A stretch of 64,000 nucleotides of DNA from Pedobacter duraquae (GCF_004362245.1 NZ_SNWM01000002.1:930001-994000); one strand, 5' to 3'; positions 8,293 through 18,604 are shown, counted from the first letter of the stretch. Numbers and translations are program-made. Notes: generated by a model from the sequence alone, not told the origin.

Positions 8293-9636
8293 CTACAGTT
8301 CTTTTACAGCCATCTTAAATTGATTGCCACGATCTTCATAATTTTTGAATAGGTCGAAACTTGCACATGCAGGCGATAACAATACCGTATCCCCTTTCTT
8401 TGCAAGGTGATAAGCCACCTGTACCGCTTCGTGTGCAGAAAATGTATTTACAATAACATCTACGTCATCTTCAAAAGCTTCGTGGATGCGTTTGTTATTT
8501 TTCCCCAGACAAACAATCGCCTTGACTTTGCTCTTCACCAATTCTTTCAGCATATCATAGTCATTCCCTTTGTCGACCCCACCCATGATCAAAACCACTT
8601 CAGGCTGTACACTTTCCAGCGCATACCAGGTAGAATTAACATTGGTAGCTTTAGAATCATTGATGTAATCTACACCGGAGATTTTAGCTACATGCTCCAG
8701 TCTGTGCTCGATGTTTTTGATATCACCCATACTCTCGCGAATAGTGGAATTACGGATATCTAACACTTTGGCAACTATGCCTGAAGCCATAGAGTTGTAA
8801 ATATTATGCTTGCCCTGTAGGGCTAACTCTGAAATTGACATAGTGAACTGGTCTAATTGGTTGATATTGATATTTAAATTATTTCCTTCGAGGTAAGCTC
8901 CTAATTCAATCTTTTTACGGATTGAGAAAGGATATTTTTTTGCAGTCACTGTGGTATTCTTCAGTGCTTTCTGCGTTTCTTCATCATCGGCGCAATAGAT
9001 AAAATAATCTGCCGCAGTCTGATTTTGCGTAATCCTCATTTTTGAGGCCGCATAGTTATTCATTTTATAATCGTACCGATCCAAATGATCTGGCGTGATG
9101 TTCAATAGCACCGCCAGGTCTGCCTTAAAGGCATACATGTCATCAAGCATAAAACTTGAAATCTCCAACACGTACCAATCAAAGTTTTCAGTAGCCACCT
9201 GAGCAGCAAAACTATGGCCGATGTTACCTGCCAAACCTACGTTCAACCCTGCTTTTTTCAAAATGTGATAAGTCAGCATTGTTGTTGTTGTCTTACCATT
9301 CGATCCTGTAATACAAATCGTTTTTGCATCGGTATAGCGCTTAGCAAACTCAATCTCTGAGATCACCGGAATGCGTTGTTTTTTAATCGCCTTAACAATG
9401 GCCACATCGTCTGGAATACCCGGACTTTTAATCACTTCGATCGCAGTGAGGATTAATTCCTGTGTATGTTTTTTCTCCTCAAAGGGGATGCTCAGTTCAG
9501 TTAGCGTTGCTTTGTAACGATCAGCAATAGCACCAAAATCCGACACAAAAACATCGAATCCCTGCTTCTGCGCCAGCATTGCCGCACCTACGCCGCTTTC
9601 GCCGGCTCCTAAAATGACAATCCTTTCCTTTTCCAT
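8293..9636 (-). CDS. murD: UDP-MurNAc-L-alanine--D-glutamate ligase (MurD)
   Basis: Cytoplasmic Mur ligase adding D-glutamate to UDP-MurNAc-L-Ala. The N-terminal motif VILGAGESGVGAA (7-19) is the nucleotide-binding loop. The P-loop GSNGKTTT is at 111-118, NITPDHLDRY is around 195 and NDSKATN around 310. Length of 447 is usual. Its start codon shares one base with the end of mraY. Confidence 0.97.
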   Translation of the reverse strand: MEKERIVILGAGESGVGAAMLAQKQGFDVFVSDFGAIADRYKATLTELSIPFEEKKHTQELILTAIEVIKSPGIPDDVAIVKAIKKQRIPVISEIEFAKRYTDAKTICITGSNGKTTTTMLTYHILKKAGLNVGLAGNIGHSFAAQVATENFDWYVLEISSFMLDDMYAFKADLAVLLNITPDHLDRYDYKMNNYAASKMRITQNQTAADYFIYCADDEETQKALKNTTVTAKKYPFSIRKKIELGAYLEGNNLNININQLDQFTMSISELALQGKHNIYNSMASGIVAKVLDIRNSTIRESMGDIKNIEHRLEHVAKISGVDYINDSKATNVNSTWYALESVQPEVVLIMGGVDKGNDYDMLKELVKSKVKAIVCLGKNNKRIHEAFEDDVDVIVNTFSAHEAVQVAYHLAKKGDTVLLSPACASFDLFKNYEDRGNQFKMAVKEL

Positions 9637-10883
9637 TATCGTACTTTTAAGGTGATGATGGTAATGATGGCCAGCAAAATGCCGATAACCCAGAAACGCA
9701 CAACAATTTTAGCTTCGTGATACCCTTTCTTCTGGTAATGGTGATGTAAAGGAGACATCAGGAAGATTCTACGACCTTCACCAAAACGCTTTTTCGTATA
9801 CTTAAAGTAAGAGACCTGAAGCATGACAGATAAAATCTCTACCAGGAAGATACCACACAGGATAGGAATCAACAACTCTTTGCGGATCATGATCGCGAAA
9901 GCCGCGATAATCCCACCGATAGCCAAACTTCCGGTGTCCCCCATAAATACTTGTGCGGGATACGAGTTGTACCACAAGAAACCTACACAGGCACCCACAA
10001 AAGCACCCGCAAAAATCATCAGCTCCCCCGAATTTGGGATATACATGATATTGAGGTAATCGGCAATAACCGTATTACCAGACACGTAGGCTAACAGGCC
10101 CAGCGTAATCCCGATAATGGCCGACGTACCTGTTGCCAAACCGTCGATCCCGTCCGTAATATTAGCCCCATTTGATACCGCAGTGATGATCACCACAACA
10201 ACCAGCAGGAACACAAAAAAAGCGTATTTCTCGTATCCAGGACCTAAAAACTTAAGTACCTTGGCGTAGTCAAATTCATTGTTTTTGTAGAATGGCATAT
10301 TGGTGATGGTCGACTTCACATCCTGGGTATAGTAAAAAGTCTCGCCTTTCTGGCGCAATACCATCGGCGCAGCATCTTTAACCACTTTGCTTTCGTCTAC
10401 TTTCTGACGAGCCACAATATTCGGGTTATAATACATGGTATAACCAATGATCAGCCCGAGTCCTACCTGTCCAACAATTTTAAAACGACCCGCCAATCCC
10501 TCTTTATTCTTTTTAAATACTTTGATATAGTCGTCCAGAAAACCTACAGCACCCATCCAAACTGTGGTGATAATCATCAGGATGACATATACATTGGTTA
10601 GGTTAGCCAACAGTAAAGTAGGCACCAGAATACCAAGCAAAATCATGATTCCACCCATCGTAGGCGTACCTTGTTTCTGCATCTGTCCTTCCAGTCCGAG
10701 GTTACGCACAGTTTCTCCAACCTGCATTTTGTGCAGATAGTTAATGATCCTGCGACCATAAACCGTAGTAATGATCAGGGAAATGATAATCGCCAGTGAA
10801 GTTCTGAATGTGATATATTGAAATAACCTCAATCCAGGGATGTCATAATGCTGACGTAGATATTCGAAGAAATAATATAACAT
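9636..10883 (-). CDS. mraY: Phospho-MurNAc-pentapeptide transferase (MraY)
   Basis: Integral membrane enzyme that transfers phospho-MurNAc-pentapeptide to undecaprenyl phosphate, giving lipid I. Key motifs seen are [16 protein letters not shown] near 115-130, [15 protein letters not shown] near 238-252, [11 protein letters not shown] near 315 and the histidine cluster [12 protein letters not shown] near 378. It is 415 residues, about 55 longer than E. coli MraY, because of an insertion around residues 160-220 that looks extracytoplasmic and is usual in Bacteroidota. It shares one base with both murE and murD. Confidence 0.97.
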   Translation of the reverse strand: MLYYFFEYLRQHYDIPGLRLFQYITFRTSLAIIISLIITTVYGRRIINYLHKMQVGETVRNLGLEGQMQKQGTPTMGGIMILLGILVPTLLLANLTNVYVILMIITTVWMGAVGFLDDYIKVFKKNKEGLAGRFKIVGQVGLGLIIGYTMYYNPNIVARQKVDESKVVKDAAPMVLRQKGETFYYTQDVKSTITNMPFYKNNEFDYAKVLKFLGPGYEKYAFFVFLLVVVVIITAVSNGANITDGIDGLATGTSAIIGITLGLLAYVSGNTVIADYLNIMYIPNSGELMIFAGAFVGACVGFLWYNSYPAQVFMGDTGSLAIGGIIAAFAIMIRKELLIPILCGIFLVEILSVMLQVSYFKYTKKRFGEGRRIFLMSPLHHHYQKKGYHEAKIVVRFWVIGILLAIITIITLKVR

Positions 10884-12340
10884 TAGCTGATCGAGTTTAA
10901 TTGTTCCATCAATATTTCCTTATCATCAAAATGGAATCTTACTCCATTAATTTCTTGATATTTTTCGTGTCCTTTTCCTGCTACCAGGATAATATCTCCC
11001 TTGCGGGCGAGGTGACAAGCCGTCCTGATTGCCTCCTTACGATCCAAAATAGACAGTGTTTTACGTTTGTTAGTTGGTGAAACACCAGCTTCCATATCAT
11101 TTAAAATCGCCTGCGGATCTTCAGTACGTGGGTTATCGGAAGTCAGAATCACTTTATCACTCCAGTCACAAGCCACTTGTGCCATAACCGGGCGTTTGGT
11201 CTTATCCCTGTCGCCACCACAACCAATCACCGTAATCACCTGCTCAGTACCTTTTCTGATATTCTGTATAGTACTCAACACATTCTGAACAGCATCAGGT
11301 GTATGTGCATAATCCACAATACCAATAATTTCCTGCGCATTGCTTACATAATCAAAACGGCCTTCTGCACCCGTCAGGTTACTAAGTATAGTCAGTACTG
11401 TTAGTTTATCCTCGCCCAGCAACATCGCTGTACCGTAAACTGCCAACAGGTTATACGCATTAAATGAACCAACCAACTTGAAGAATACATCGGTATCATC
11501 AATATCCAGATTCAGTCCGCTGAACTTATTTTCAATAATCCTGGCTTTAAAATCAGCCAGTTGTTTTAAAGCATAGCTCTTTTTAGAAGCTTTGGTATTT
11601 TGCAGCATCACCATCCCGTTCTTGTCATCACCATTGGTTAAGGCAAAAGCAGTTTTAGGCAGCGCATCAAAAAATGCACGTTTGGCTTTGATGTAATTAT
11701 CGAAGGTCTTGTGGAAGTCCAGGTGATCGTGTGTGATATTCGAAAACACCCCACCTACAAAATGAATTCCTTCAATGCGATGTTGCACCACAGCATGCGA
11801 ACTCACCTCCATAAACGCATACACACAACCGGCCTGAACCATCTGACGCAACAATTGGTTAAGCGCAAGTGGATTTGGCGTTGTATGTGTGGCAGGTATA
11901 ACAGTTTCATTGATCTGGTTCTCAACTGTAGAAATCAACCCTACATGATAACCAAGTTCTCTAAACAATTTAAATAGCAAGGTCGCAATAGTGGTCTTAC
12001 CATTTGTACCGGTAACACCTATCAATTTAAGCTCTGCTGAAGGGTTACCGTAAAAATTTGCGGCCATGATTCCCAAGGCTACAGATGTATTTTCTACCTG
12101 GATGTAGGTAACCTGTTCGTTTAACACTTCAGGCATAACCTCGCAAATCACTATTCGCGCACCGGCAGCAATTGTCTGTTCAATATATTTATGTCCGTCG
12201 GATACTGTACCAGTTACTGCAAAGAATGCCGATTCCGGTATCACCTGACGCGAATCAAAAGTCAGGGCGCTAGTCTCCCTGTTTGTCGATCCGACAAGCT
12301 TAATAATCGTTACGCCGTATAAAATTTCCTGCAACTGCAT
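10883..12340 (-). CDS. murE: UDP-MurNAc-tripeptide synthetase (MurE), DAP-type motif
   Basis: Cytoplasmic ligase adding the third amino acid of the peptide stem. The P-loop GTNGKTT starts at residue 111, [12 protein letters not shown] is around 198-209 and VDYAHTPDA around 341-349. Residues 401-404 read DNPR, the motif associated with meso-diaminopimelate specificity, so the wall is predicted to be DAP-type, as expected for a Gram-negative. Length of 485 is normal. It lies 1 bp from ftsI and overlaps mraY by one base. Confidence 0.97.
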   Translation of the reverse strand: MQLQEILYGVTIIKLVGSTNRETSALTFDSRQVIPESAFFAVTGTVSDGHKYIEQTIAAGARIVICEVMPEVLNEQVTYIQVENTSVALGIMAANFYGNPSAELKLIGVTGTNGKTTIATLLFKLFRELGYHVGLISTVENQINETVIPATHTTPNPLALNQLLRQMVQAGCVYAFMEVSSHAVVQHRIEGIHFVGGVFSNITHDHLDFHKTFDNYIKAKRAFFDALPKTAFALTNGDDKNGMVMLQNTKASKKSYALKQLADFKARIIENKFSGLNLDIDDTDVFFKLVGSFNAYNLLAVYGTAMLLGEDKLTVLTILSNLTGAEGRFDYVSNAQEIIGIVDYAHTPDAVQNVLSTIQNIRKGTEQVITVIGCGGDRDKTKRPVMAQVACDWSDKVILTSDNPRTEDPQAILNDMEAGVSPTNKRKTLSILDRKEAIRTACHLARKGDIILVAGKGHEKYQEINGVRFHFDDKEILMEQLNSIS

Positions 12341-12341
12341 C

Positions 12342-14435
12342 TTATTTCAATTCTATTTGAACACCCAGTCCTCGTCCAATTTTTTGTCCCGCCGCGATAG
12401 ATTGTGCGTAAACCTTTCCGCTACCCATCACTTTGGTTTTTAAGCCGGCATTACCCAATAGAAATAAGGCATCTTTTAACCCCATTCCAGCAACATTAGG
12501 CATCACGCCTTTTAATGTGCTATATTCCTGGTAAACCAAACCATTACTCGTATCTATGCTATTAAAGTAATCTCCTTTTGCCGCGTAAAGGGTTTTAATT
12601 CCCAAGGCATTGTATACTTTTCTAACTTCTTTACTCTTTCCGGCTTTTGCCTCCGGCGATTTGGTATTGCCTACCAGATGTTCTTCTACATTGTTGTACA
12701 TCTGCACATCGCGGGCGTAAATACGGTCAGCAATCTCACGGAACGGAGGTCCGGCAACAGCTGCAGCGTAATAAGCACCTTTAGGATCGTTGATTACTAC
12801 AATCAAAGAATACTTAGGGTGATCAGCAGGGAAATAACCGCAGAATGAACTTTGGTATTGTTTTTTGCCGTAACCTTTATTGCCATCAGCAACTTGCGCT
12901 GTACCGGTTTTACCTGCTATCTTATAAAATTTCGAAGCCAGACTTTTACCAGTACCTTCAGTAAATACACCTGCCAGCATGGCTTGCATTTTACCTAATG
13001 TTGCCGGAGAGCAGATCTCTTTATTGATCACACGTGCCTGGAACTGCTCGATCGGGTTACCTAGTTTTCTGATTTCTTTTACAAAGATCGGCGCCAGATA
13101 TCTTCCGTTATTTGCAATCGCATTGTAGAATGATAGCATCTTCAATGGAGTCAGTTGCATTTCATAACCATAAGCCATTTGCGGCAAAGTCAGGTTCTTG
13201 TTCCAACTTTTGTTTTTCGGGTTTTTAACTACCGGCTGAGCCTCTCCAGGAATCTGCAGCTCCAGTTTCTGGTTTAAGTGCCAATCATATAAATGGTCTG
13301 TAAATCTCGCTTGCTCCTCACGATAGTGTGTATTGACCAATTGTGCAATCGCTGCGTTTGAAGATTCTTCAAAAGCTTTTTTCACAGTCACGACACCGAT
13401 ACTTCCATGCGAATCCTTAATTAACTTACCTGGAACCTGATAATTCCCGGTAGCAACCATCGTATTAGTATCAACCTTTTTATCCTCTAGCAAAGCCATA
13501 TAAGAAGCTACTTTAAAAGTAGATCCCGGATCCTGATTACCAGCAATAGCATAGTTAAATGTCTCTTTATACTCTCCGGGTGCAACCTGCGTAAAATTTG
13601 CTATTGCCCTTACCTCACCTGTAGCAACTTCCATCAGGATCGCAGCACCATGATGCGCTTCACTGGCAATCAGTTGTTTTTCCAATGCAGTCTGAACCAG
13701 ATCCTGCATATTAATATCTATTGTCGAGATAATATCGGCTCCCTCTTTAGGCGCAATCTCCGCCTCATCATTTACAGGCATCCATACACCACCAGCGATC
13801 CGCTGCACCAAACGTTTACCACTCTCGCCATTGATGTAGTTGCCATAAGCACCTTCAAGACCTACACCGTTGGACACATTCTCATTTTTATACCCGATTG
13901 TTCTGGCAGCAAGAAATTTAAAAGGATGAATTCTTTTATTTTGTTGCACAGCGATCAAACCACCTGTGTATTTACCAATATTATATAGCGGGAAAGTCCT
14001 GATCATTTTCAGATCCTGATAATTGACTTGTCTTTTAATCAATAAGTAACGTGAACTATCCTGACGCGCGCTCCGTAGATAACGTGCATATTCTTTAGGC
14101 GTTTTGTCGGCAAAAAACTGCGATAACTTTAAGGCAAGAGAATCCACCTTACCATAAAAAACATCATTATCTTCAATACCTCCGGCAAAGAGATCCATGC
14201 GCAGCTCATATTCGGGCACAGAAGTAGCCAACAAGCTTCCATCGTTTGAATAGATATTTCCTCTGGCGGCATCAACATTGACATACTTTGTAGAGAGACT
14301 ATCGGCCATGGCACGCCATTTATGTCCCTCTACAAACTGTACGTCGCATAGCCTGATCAATACCGCCACGGCAAGCAGTACAATCAGGCCGAAAGCCAGA
14401 TAAACACGTAATAATATGTTTGCTCTAATGTTCAT
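12342..14435 (-). CDS. ftsI: Septal class B penicillin-binding protein with PASTA domain (FtsI)
   Basis: Transpeptidase that crosslinks septal peptidoglycan. One N-terminal membrane helix (about 9-27) is followed by a PBP dimerisation domain and a transpeptidase domain. The active-site motifs are intact: STFK at 305-308, SSN at 358-360 and KTG at 509-511. A C-terminal PASTA domain (about 637-697, MPNVAGMGLKDALFLL...) is present, unlike in E. coli FtsI but usual in this phylum. The gene overlaps the ftsL-like gene by 11 bp, so the two are probably translationally coupled. Confidence 0.96.
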   Translation of the reverse strand: MNIRANILLRVYLAFGLIVLLAVAVLIRLCDVQFVEGHKWRAMADSLSTKYVNVDAARGNIYSNDGSLLATSVPEYELRMDLFAGGIEDNDVFYGKVDSLALKLSQFFADKTPKEYARYLRSARQDSSRYLLIKRQVNYQDLKMIRTFPLYNIGKYTGGLIAVQQNKRIHPFKFLAARTIGYKNENVSNGVGLEGAYGNYINGESGKRLVQRIAGGVWMPVNDEAEIAPKEGADIISTIDINMQDLVQTALEKQLIASEAHHGAAILMEVATGEVRAIANFTQVAPGEYKETFNYAIAGNQDPGSTFKVASYMALLEDKKVDTNTMVATGNYQVPGKLIKDSHGSIGVVTVKKAFEESSNAAIAQLVNTHYREEQARFTDHLYDWHLNQKLELQIPGEAQPVVKNPKNKSWNKNLTLPQMAYGYEMQLTPLKMLSFYNAIANNGRYLAPIFVKEIRKLGNPIEQFQARVINKEICSPATLGKMQAMLAGVFTEGTGKSLASKFYKIAGKTGTAQVADGNKGYGKKQYQSSFCGYFPADHPKYSLIVVINDPKGAYYAAAVAGPPFREIADRIYARDVQMYNNVEEHLVGNTKSPEAKAGKSKEVRKVYNALGIKTLYAAKGDYFNSIDTSNGLVYQEYSTLKGVMPNVAGMGLKDALFLLGNAGLKTKVMGSGKVYAQSIAAGQKIGRGLGVQIELK

Positions 14436-14859
14436 TGCTAGTCATCATTATTTTTTTAGGCGGTTCGGTTAATTCCTTTATGCCCAGCGTATCTACTTTT
14501 TTTGCCACCTCAGTCAACTTACTCTTGAACATAAGGTCAGCTTTTAACGATTTATATTCCCAGCTTAATTCTTTAACTTCTTTACCCAACTTATCTATGT
14601 CCCTGATATTTTTCATAGCCATATGGCTATTTGCGATATACAGCATACATAAAAAAGAAATAAAAAGCAGAAAAGGAAGCATCTCTGTCGCCGCCTCCTT
14701 ACTTACTCCACCTTCCGTAAAAACCTTTTTGAAAAAGCCTACCGTACTGCTCTTTGATTCCGGTGTCGCTTCTTTTATTTTAGGCTTTTTAAGCTTGATC
14801 TCTGGTTCTTCCTCCAGTTCATCTTCTTCTATTATTGGGTTTTTAAACTGGTTATTCAT
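14425..14859 (-). CDS. ftsL: FtsL-like division protein
   Basis: Small bitopic protein of 144 residues in the ftsL position between rsmH and ftsI. The first ~50 residues are cytoplasmic and very charged (DELEEEPEIKLKKPKIKE). One membrane segment lies at about 63-80 (MLPFLLFISFLCMLYIAN). A short periplasmic coiled-coil-like part follows (DIDKLGKEVKELSWEYKSLKADL). It belongs to the Bacteroidota FtsL-like group, which is very divergent from E. coli FtsL; assignment rests on topology and position. It overlaps rsmH by 4 bp and ftsI by 11 bp. Confidence 0.88.
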   Translation of the reverse strand: MNNQFKNPIIEEDELEEEPEIKLKKPKIKEATPESKSSTVGFFKKVFTEGGVSKEAATEMLPFLLFISFLCMLYIANSHMAMKNIRDIDKLGKEVKELSWEYKSLKADLMFKSKLTEVAKKVDTLGIKELTEPPKKIMMTSNEH

Positions 14860-15761
14860 AGCTTTTCCCCCACTCTAAGTTTCGCAGATCTTGACCTGCT
14901 GTTTGCCAGCAATTCAGCCTCATCCGCCACTACAGCCTTGCGGGTTACCGCGTTGAATGGCTTTTGCTGATTGCCATAAAAATCCTTGTCCACCTCTCCC
15001 CTCACTTTTCCTTTTGCAATGAAGTTTTTCACCGGCCTGTCTTCCAAAGAGTGATAAGACATCACCACCAGGCGTCCACCGGGTTTTAATACTTCGGCCG
15101 ACTGCTCCAGAAAGCTTTCCAGTACTTCAATTTCTTTATTCACTTCGATACGCAAGGCTTGAAAAACCTGCGCCATATATTTATTCTCTTTTCCTTTTGG
15201 GATATGTGCCGCTACAGCCTGCTTAAATTCAGCCAATGTGTTGATTGGCTGAGCAACCCTGGCAGTAACCACCGCCTTGGCGAGCGACCGCGCATTTTTG
15301 ACTTCACCATAAATACCAAAGATCTTATGGAGTTGCTCCTCAGCATAAGTATTCAGTACCATTGCAGCAGTTAACTCACTTTGCTTATCCATGCGCATAT
15401 CCAATGTCGATTCAAAACGCGTAGAAAAACCACGCTCAGGCTCATTGAATTGATGCGACGAGACACCGAGATCCGCCAGGATACCGTCTACTGTACGGAA
15501 ACCCAGCAAACGCAGGTTGTTTTTTAGAAAAGCAAAATTTTGATCTACAAAGCGGAAACGCGGATCATCTATAGCATTCCGTTGCGCATCAGGATCCTGA
15601 TCGAAAGCGATCAACACACCGTCCTTACCCAGATGTTTTAGGATTTCACGCGAATGACCGCCGCCACCAAAAGTAACATCCACATAAACACCGTTCGGCT
15701 TAATCGCCAAACCATCCATGCAGGCTTGCAACATTACAGGTACATGGTAATTAGTTTCCAT
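14856..15761 (-). CDS. rsmH: 16S rRNA m4C1402 methyltransferase (RsmH/MraW)
   Basis: SAM-dependent methyltransferase that N4-methylates C1402 in the 16S rRNA decoding centre. The start MLQACMDGLAIKPNGVYVDVTFGGGGHS contains the SAM-binding loop at about 27-36. GILADLGVSSHQF near 93-105 and VVMSYHSLEDRPVK near 232 are family signatures. Length of 301 is normal. It overlaps mraZ by 11 bp and ftsL by 4 bp. Confidence 0.97.
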   Translation of the reverse strand: METNYHVPVMLQACMDGLAIKPNGVYVDVTFGGGGHSREILKHLGKDGVLIAFDQDPDAQRNAIDDPRFRFVDQNFAFLKNNLRLLGFRTVDGILADLGVSSHQFNEPERGFSTRFESTLDMRMDKQSELTAAMVLNTYAEEQLHKIFGIYGEVKNARSLAKAVVTARVAQPINTLAEFKQAVAAHIPKGKENKYMAQVFQALRIEVNKEIEVLESFLEQSAEVLKPGGRLVVMSYHSLEDRPVKNFIAKGKVRGEVDKDFYGNQQKPFNAVTRKAVVADEAELLANSRSRSAKLRVGEKL

Positions 15762-16224
15762 CCGCCCCCCTGTTCTTATTGCCCATTACTTCTTCGGCAA
15801 GACTCGCAAAGTTTGCAGGCTCATTATCAAAGATCGCTTCATAAGCAGATTTAGACCAAACTTCTATTTTATCAAACTGGCAAGCTAAAACAAGCTCGGT
15901 ATTGATAGAAATACCTACAGACTCCATTAAAGAGTTCGGTAAATTAACCCGACCAGCCGCATCAAGCGTCAATTCCGTCGCGCCGCGGGTAAAATACCTG
16001 ATAAATTCTCTAGTTTTTTGCTCGTAAGGATTGAGCTTACTCAGCTCTTCAACGATACCTTGCCATACTTTTTTAGGATAGATAACAAGATGTTTTTCGA
16101 AACCGCGGTTGATCACAAGTCCCTCTTTCTCAACGTCAGGCAATTGCTTCTTCAGACTCGAAGGCACCATAAGGCGACCTTTCGCATCCAATTTACAATC
16201 AAACTCTCCTAGCAGTTGAACCAT
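15751..16224 (-). CDS. mraZ: Transcriptional regulator MraZ
   Basis: First gene of the dcw cluster; a DNA-binding ring-forming repressor of its own operon in E. coli. Two SpoVT/AbrB-like halves are visible, each with the conserved core: LDAKGRLMVPSSL at about 12-24 and LDAAGRVNLPNSL at about 91-103. Length of 157 is typical. The upstream repeats at 16268-16293 have the 10-bp spacing expected for its operator, so autoregulation is likely. Confidence 0.96.
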   Translation of the reverse strand: MVQLLGEFDCKLDAKGRLMVPSSLKKQLPDVEKEGLVINRGFEKHLVIYPKKVWQGIVEELSKLNPYEQKTREFIRYFTRGATELTLDAAGRVNLPNSLMESVGISINTELVLACQFDKIEVWSKSAYEAIFDNEPANFASLAEEVMGNKNRGADGN

Positions 16225-16267
16225 TTTGATATTTATACTTTTTATGTAGTGTAAAAATAGATACTTC

Positions 16268-16293
16268 TACCACTTTCTACCACATTTTACCAC
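16268..16293 (-). promoter_or_regulatory. Three 10-bp-spaced MraZ-type operator repeats
   Basis: On the minus strand GTGGTA occurs three times with exactly 10-bp spacing (plus-strand TACCAC at 16268, 16278 and 16288), in a local context GTGGTAgAAa. Characterised MraZ boxes in E. coli (TGGG repeats) and Mycoplasma (AAAGTG repeats) also come as several copies one helical turn apart directly before mraZ. These sit 44-69 bp upstream of the mraZ start codon. The repeats are seen directly; MraZ as the binding protein is inferred. Confidence 0.75.
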
Positions 16294-16930
16294 AAAAAGT
16301 TTTCAACAAAACAAAAAAAATCCAAAAACCGCTTTTTTACATATTTAGAGGCATATTTTAAAGGTGGGAGAAAATCCCATAAATCCGTTATTTTTCAAAT
16401 AGTATACGAACATACGCAATTTGCGGTGGAGTTTATAAACATTCTAACCTCCTAATAATCAGTAATTCCACTCAATGTACTTGATCATAAGAAGTTGAGC
16501 GATAATCTGAGCGAAAAAATAAAATGCAGTTTTTTTAGAGCCCCGAGTGCATAAGTTCCCACCGACTTTACCTGCCAATTATTTCCTATTAAGCAATGCT
16601 AAAAAGCACACTAATCCAGGGATTTTCCGAATATAAAACACGTTTCATCCAGTATTATTTGGCTGATAACTGGACAGATACTGGATAGGATCTGGATAGA
16701 TACTGGATGAAAGCATCAGATTTTGTTCGGTCTTGTTAATTTAATCACCGATCAAGGCGAAATTCAACTTGCATGCAGACACTCAATAAACATCTGGAAA
16801 TGAATGCAATCAGGACTATTTATTTTCTTATTAATTAAATTCAATTGACCAATAAGCATGCAGTAAAATGATTAATTACTAATCAGACTTTAGACAATCG
16901 ATCTTGGATTGCACCGTATATAGATAAAAA
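16294..16930. other. Long non-coding leader upstream of the dcw cluster
   Basis: About 640 bases between the pgk terminator and the MraZ boxes contain no credible gene: no ORF with family character or consistent codon use was found on either strand. It is AT-rich with several homopolymer runs. The only structured element recognised is the inverted/tandem repeat at 16643-16713. It probably holds dcw promoter(s), but no convincing TTTG/TAnnTTTG pair could be assigned. Confidence 0.6.
16643..16713. repeat. Four 11-bp tandem repeats inside a 13-bp inverted repeat
   Basis: Four consecutive 11-mers of form CTGGATAGATA start at 16670, 16681, 16692 and 16703 (CTGGACAGATA, CTGGATAGGAT, CTGGATAGATA, CTGGATGAAAG). 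The last copy is part of a perfect 13-bp inverted repeat with an upstream arm (TTTCATCCAGTAT at 16643-16655, complement at 16700-16712). It can form a long hairpin or serve as a helical-phase protein array. Function unknown. Confidence 0.85.
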
Positions 16931-16960
16931 AAGGTCCTTAGATTTTCACCTAAGGACCTT
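16931..16960 (-). terminator. Rho-independent terminator after pgk
   Basis: A perfect 11-bp inverted repeat (AAGGTCCTTAG at 16931-16941, complement at 16950-16960) with an 8-nt loop. On the minus strand the second arm runs into seven T. It lies 22 bp beyond the pgk stop codon. Confidence 0.9.
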
Positions 16961-16981
16961 CGTTAAAAAACCGTTATTGAA

Positions 16982-18175
16982 TTAGTCGTTGATTGCTTTT
17001 ACGCCCGGCAATTCTTTGCCTTCCATATACTCTAGCAATGCACCACCACCGGTCGACACATAACTTACTTTTTCTTCCAATCCGAATTTAGCAATCGCAG
17101 CAGCAGAATCACCACCTCCGATCAATGAAAACGCTCCATTATCCTGTGTTGCAGCTACTACAGCATCTGCGATAGCACGGGTTCCCTGTTCAAAATTAGC
17201 CATTTCAAAAACCCCCATAGGGCCGTTCCACAATAAAGTTTTCGATCCTTTGATAGTTTCAGTGAACAAGGCTACAGTTTTAGGACCGATATCCAATCCC
17301 ATCCAGTCGGCCGGAATTTTACCTGTATCAACCGTATCTTTCTGGGCGTTGTTATCAAATTTATCAGCTATCACTGTATCAAGTGGCAAGATCAGGTTAA
17401 CGCCTTTGTCTTTTGCTTTTTTAACCAGTTCCAGGCAAAGCTCCATGCGGTCTGCTTCCAATAACGAAGTACCGATTTCGCCACCTGCTGCTTTTGCAAA
17501 GGTATATGCCATACCACCACCAATAATCAGGTTGTCTACTTTATCAAGCAGGCTTTCGATCAATAAGATTTTATCTGATACTTTAGCTCCACCCATGATT
17601 GCTGTAAAAGGTTTCTCAGCACCATGATTTACTTTTTCTGCATTTTTCAATTCTTCGGCCATTAAATAACCGAAATATTTAGCATGCGGGAAGAATTCTG
17701 CCACAATAGCGGTTGAGGCATGTGCACGGTGCGCGGTACCAAAAGCATCGTTTACATATACATCACCTAACTTAGCCAGTTTACCCGCAAATTCTTTGTC
17801 GCCTTTTTCCTCTTCCTTATAAAAACGAAGGTTTTCAAGTAATAAAACTTGTCCGGGCTCCAGGTTACGTGCTTCCTGTACTGCCTGCTCACCGATACAG
17901 TCGTCGGCGAATTTCACTTCCAGATCCAACATTCTGGAAAGATCGCCCAGGATGTGTTTCAAAGAATACTTATCCTCTGGTCCGCCTTTCGGACGACCTA
18001 AGTGTGACATCAGGATCACTGATCCTCCATCATTAAGGATTTTAGTGATGGTAGGAAGTGCTGCGCGCATCCTTTTGTCGTCTGTAATGTTGAACTCACT
18101 GTCTAAAGGGACATTGAAATCCACTCTTACCAAAGCTTTTTTATCTTTGAAATTGAATTGATCTATTGTGTTCAT
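16982..18175 (-). CDS. pgk: Phosphoglycerate kinase
   Basis: Cytoplasmic glycolytic enzyme that makes ATP from 1,3-bisphosphoglycerate. The N-terminal signature RVDFNVPLD (17-25), SHLGRPKG (57-64) and the hinge/nucleotide motif [11 protein letters not shown] near 352-362 are all present. Length of 397 is normal. The start is ATG at 18175, 3 bp downstream of the GNAT gene. It shares a transcription unit with gap, whose enzyme makes its substrate. Confidence 0.98.
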   Translation of the reverse strand: MNTIDQFNFKDKKALVRVDFNVPLDSEFNITDDKRMRAALPTITKILNDGGSVILMSHLGRPKGGPEDKYSLKHILGDLSRMLDLEVKFADDCIGEQAVQEARNLEPGQVLLLENLRFYKEEEKGDKEFAGKLAKLGDVYVNDAFGTAHRAHASTAIVAEFFPHAKYFGYLMAEELKNAEKVNHGAEKPFTAIMGGAKVSDKILLIESLLDKVDNLIIGGGMAYTFAKAAGGEIGTSLLEADRMELCLELVKKAKDKGVNLILPLDTVIADKFDNNAQKDTVDTGKIPADWMGLDIGPKTVALFTETIKGSKTLLWNGPMGVFEMANFEQGTRAIADAVVAATQDNGAFSLIGGGDSAAAIAKFGLEEKVSYVSTGGGALLEYMEGKELPGVKAIND

Positions 18176-18178
18176 ATT

Positions 18179-18604
18179 TTATTTTATTTGTATTGACATA
18201 TTAAAGTGTGGACCGATACCTGGAACTTCAAACTCTTCAGAAATCACGTCGCAGTTTAGTTTCTTATAAAAACCGACAGCGGAACTGCGGGCATTGAACC
18301 AAAGATAGGAAGCTCCGGCATTTTTAAGGTGTTCTAGTGCAAATTTTACAAGTTGAGCTCCATATCCTTTACCCGAATAAGCAGGATCTGTTGCCATTCC
18401 CCTTAAGCGGTAGCCAGAAACACCGAGTTCAGGATAGTCTTCAGGAAAAAAAGTGCCCACACTAACCAGCTTGTCATCAACATAAGCACCCAAATGGAAG
18501 CCGTCCTGATCCCGATCAAAAACACATTCTGCAAGGGGCAGATTTTTACGCAACACCTCACTTCTAAGTGGCAGGGTGTCTGCAGCACTGATAAATTTAA
18601 TCAT
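18179..18604 (-). CDS. GNAT-family N-acetyltransferase
   Basis: A 141-residue single-domain GNAT protein that would use acetyl-CoA to acetylate an amine. The acetyl-CoA loop is visible as YRLRGMATDPAYSGKGYGAQLVKFALEHL (about 66-94; the RGxGYG-like part is SGKGYG). The later YLWFNARSSAVGFYKKLNC is the usual C-terminal strand/helix. The substrate cannot be told. It overlaps the 3' end of gap by 8 bp and precedes pgk by 3 bp, so it is inserted in a glycolytic operon. Confidence 0.88.
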   Translation of the reverse strand: MIKFISAADTLPLRSEVLRKNLPLAECVFDRDQDGFHLGAYVDDKLVSVGTFFPEDYPELGVSGYRLRGMATDPAYSGKGYGAQLVKFALEHLKNAGASYLWFNARSSAVGFYKKLNCDVISEEFEVPGIGPHFNMSIQIK

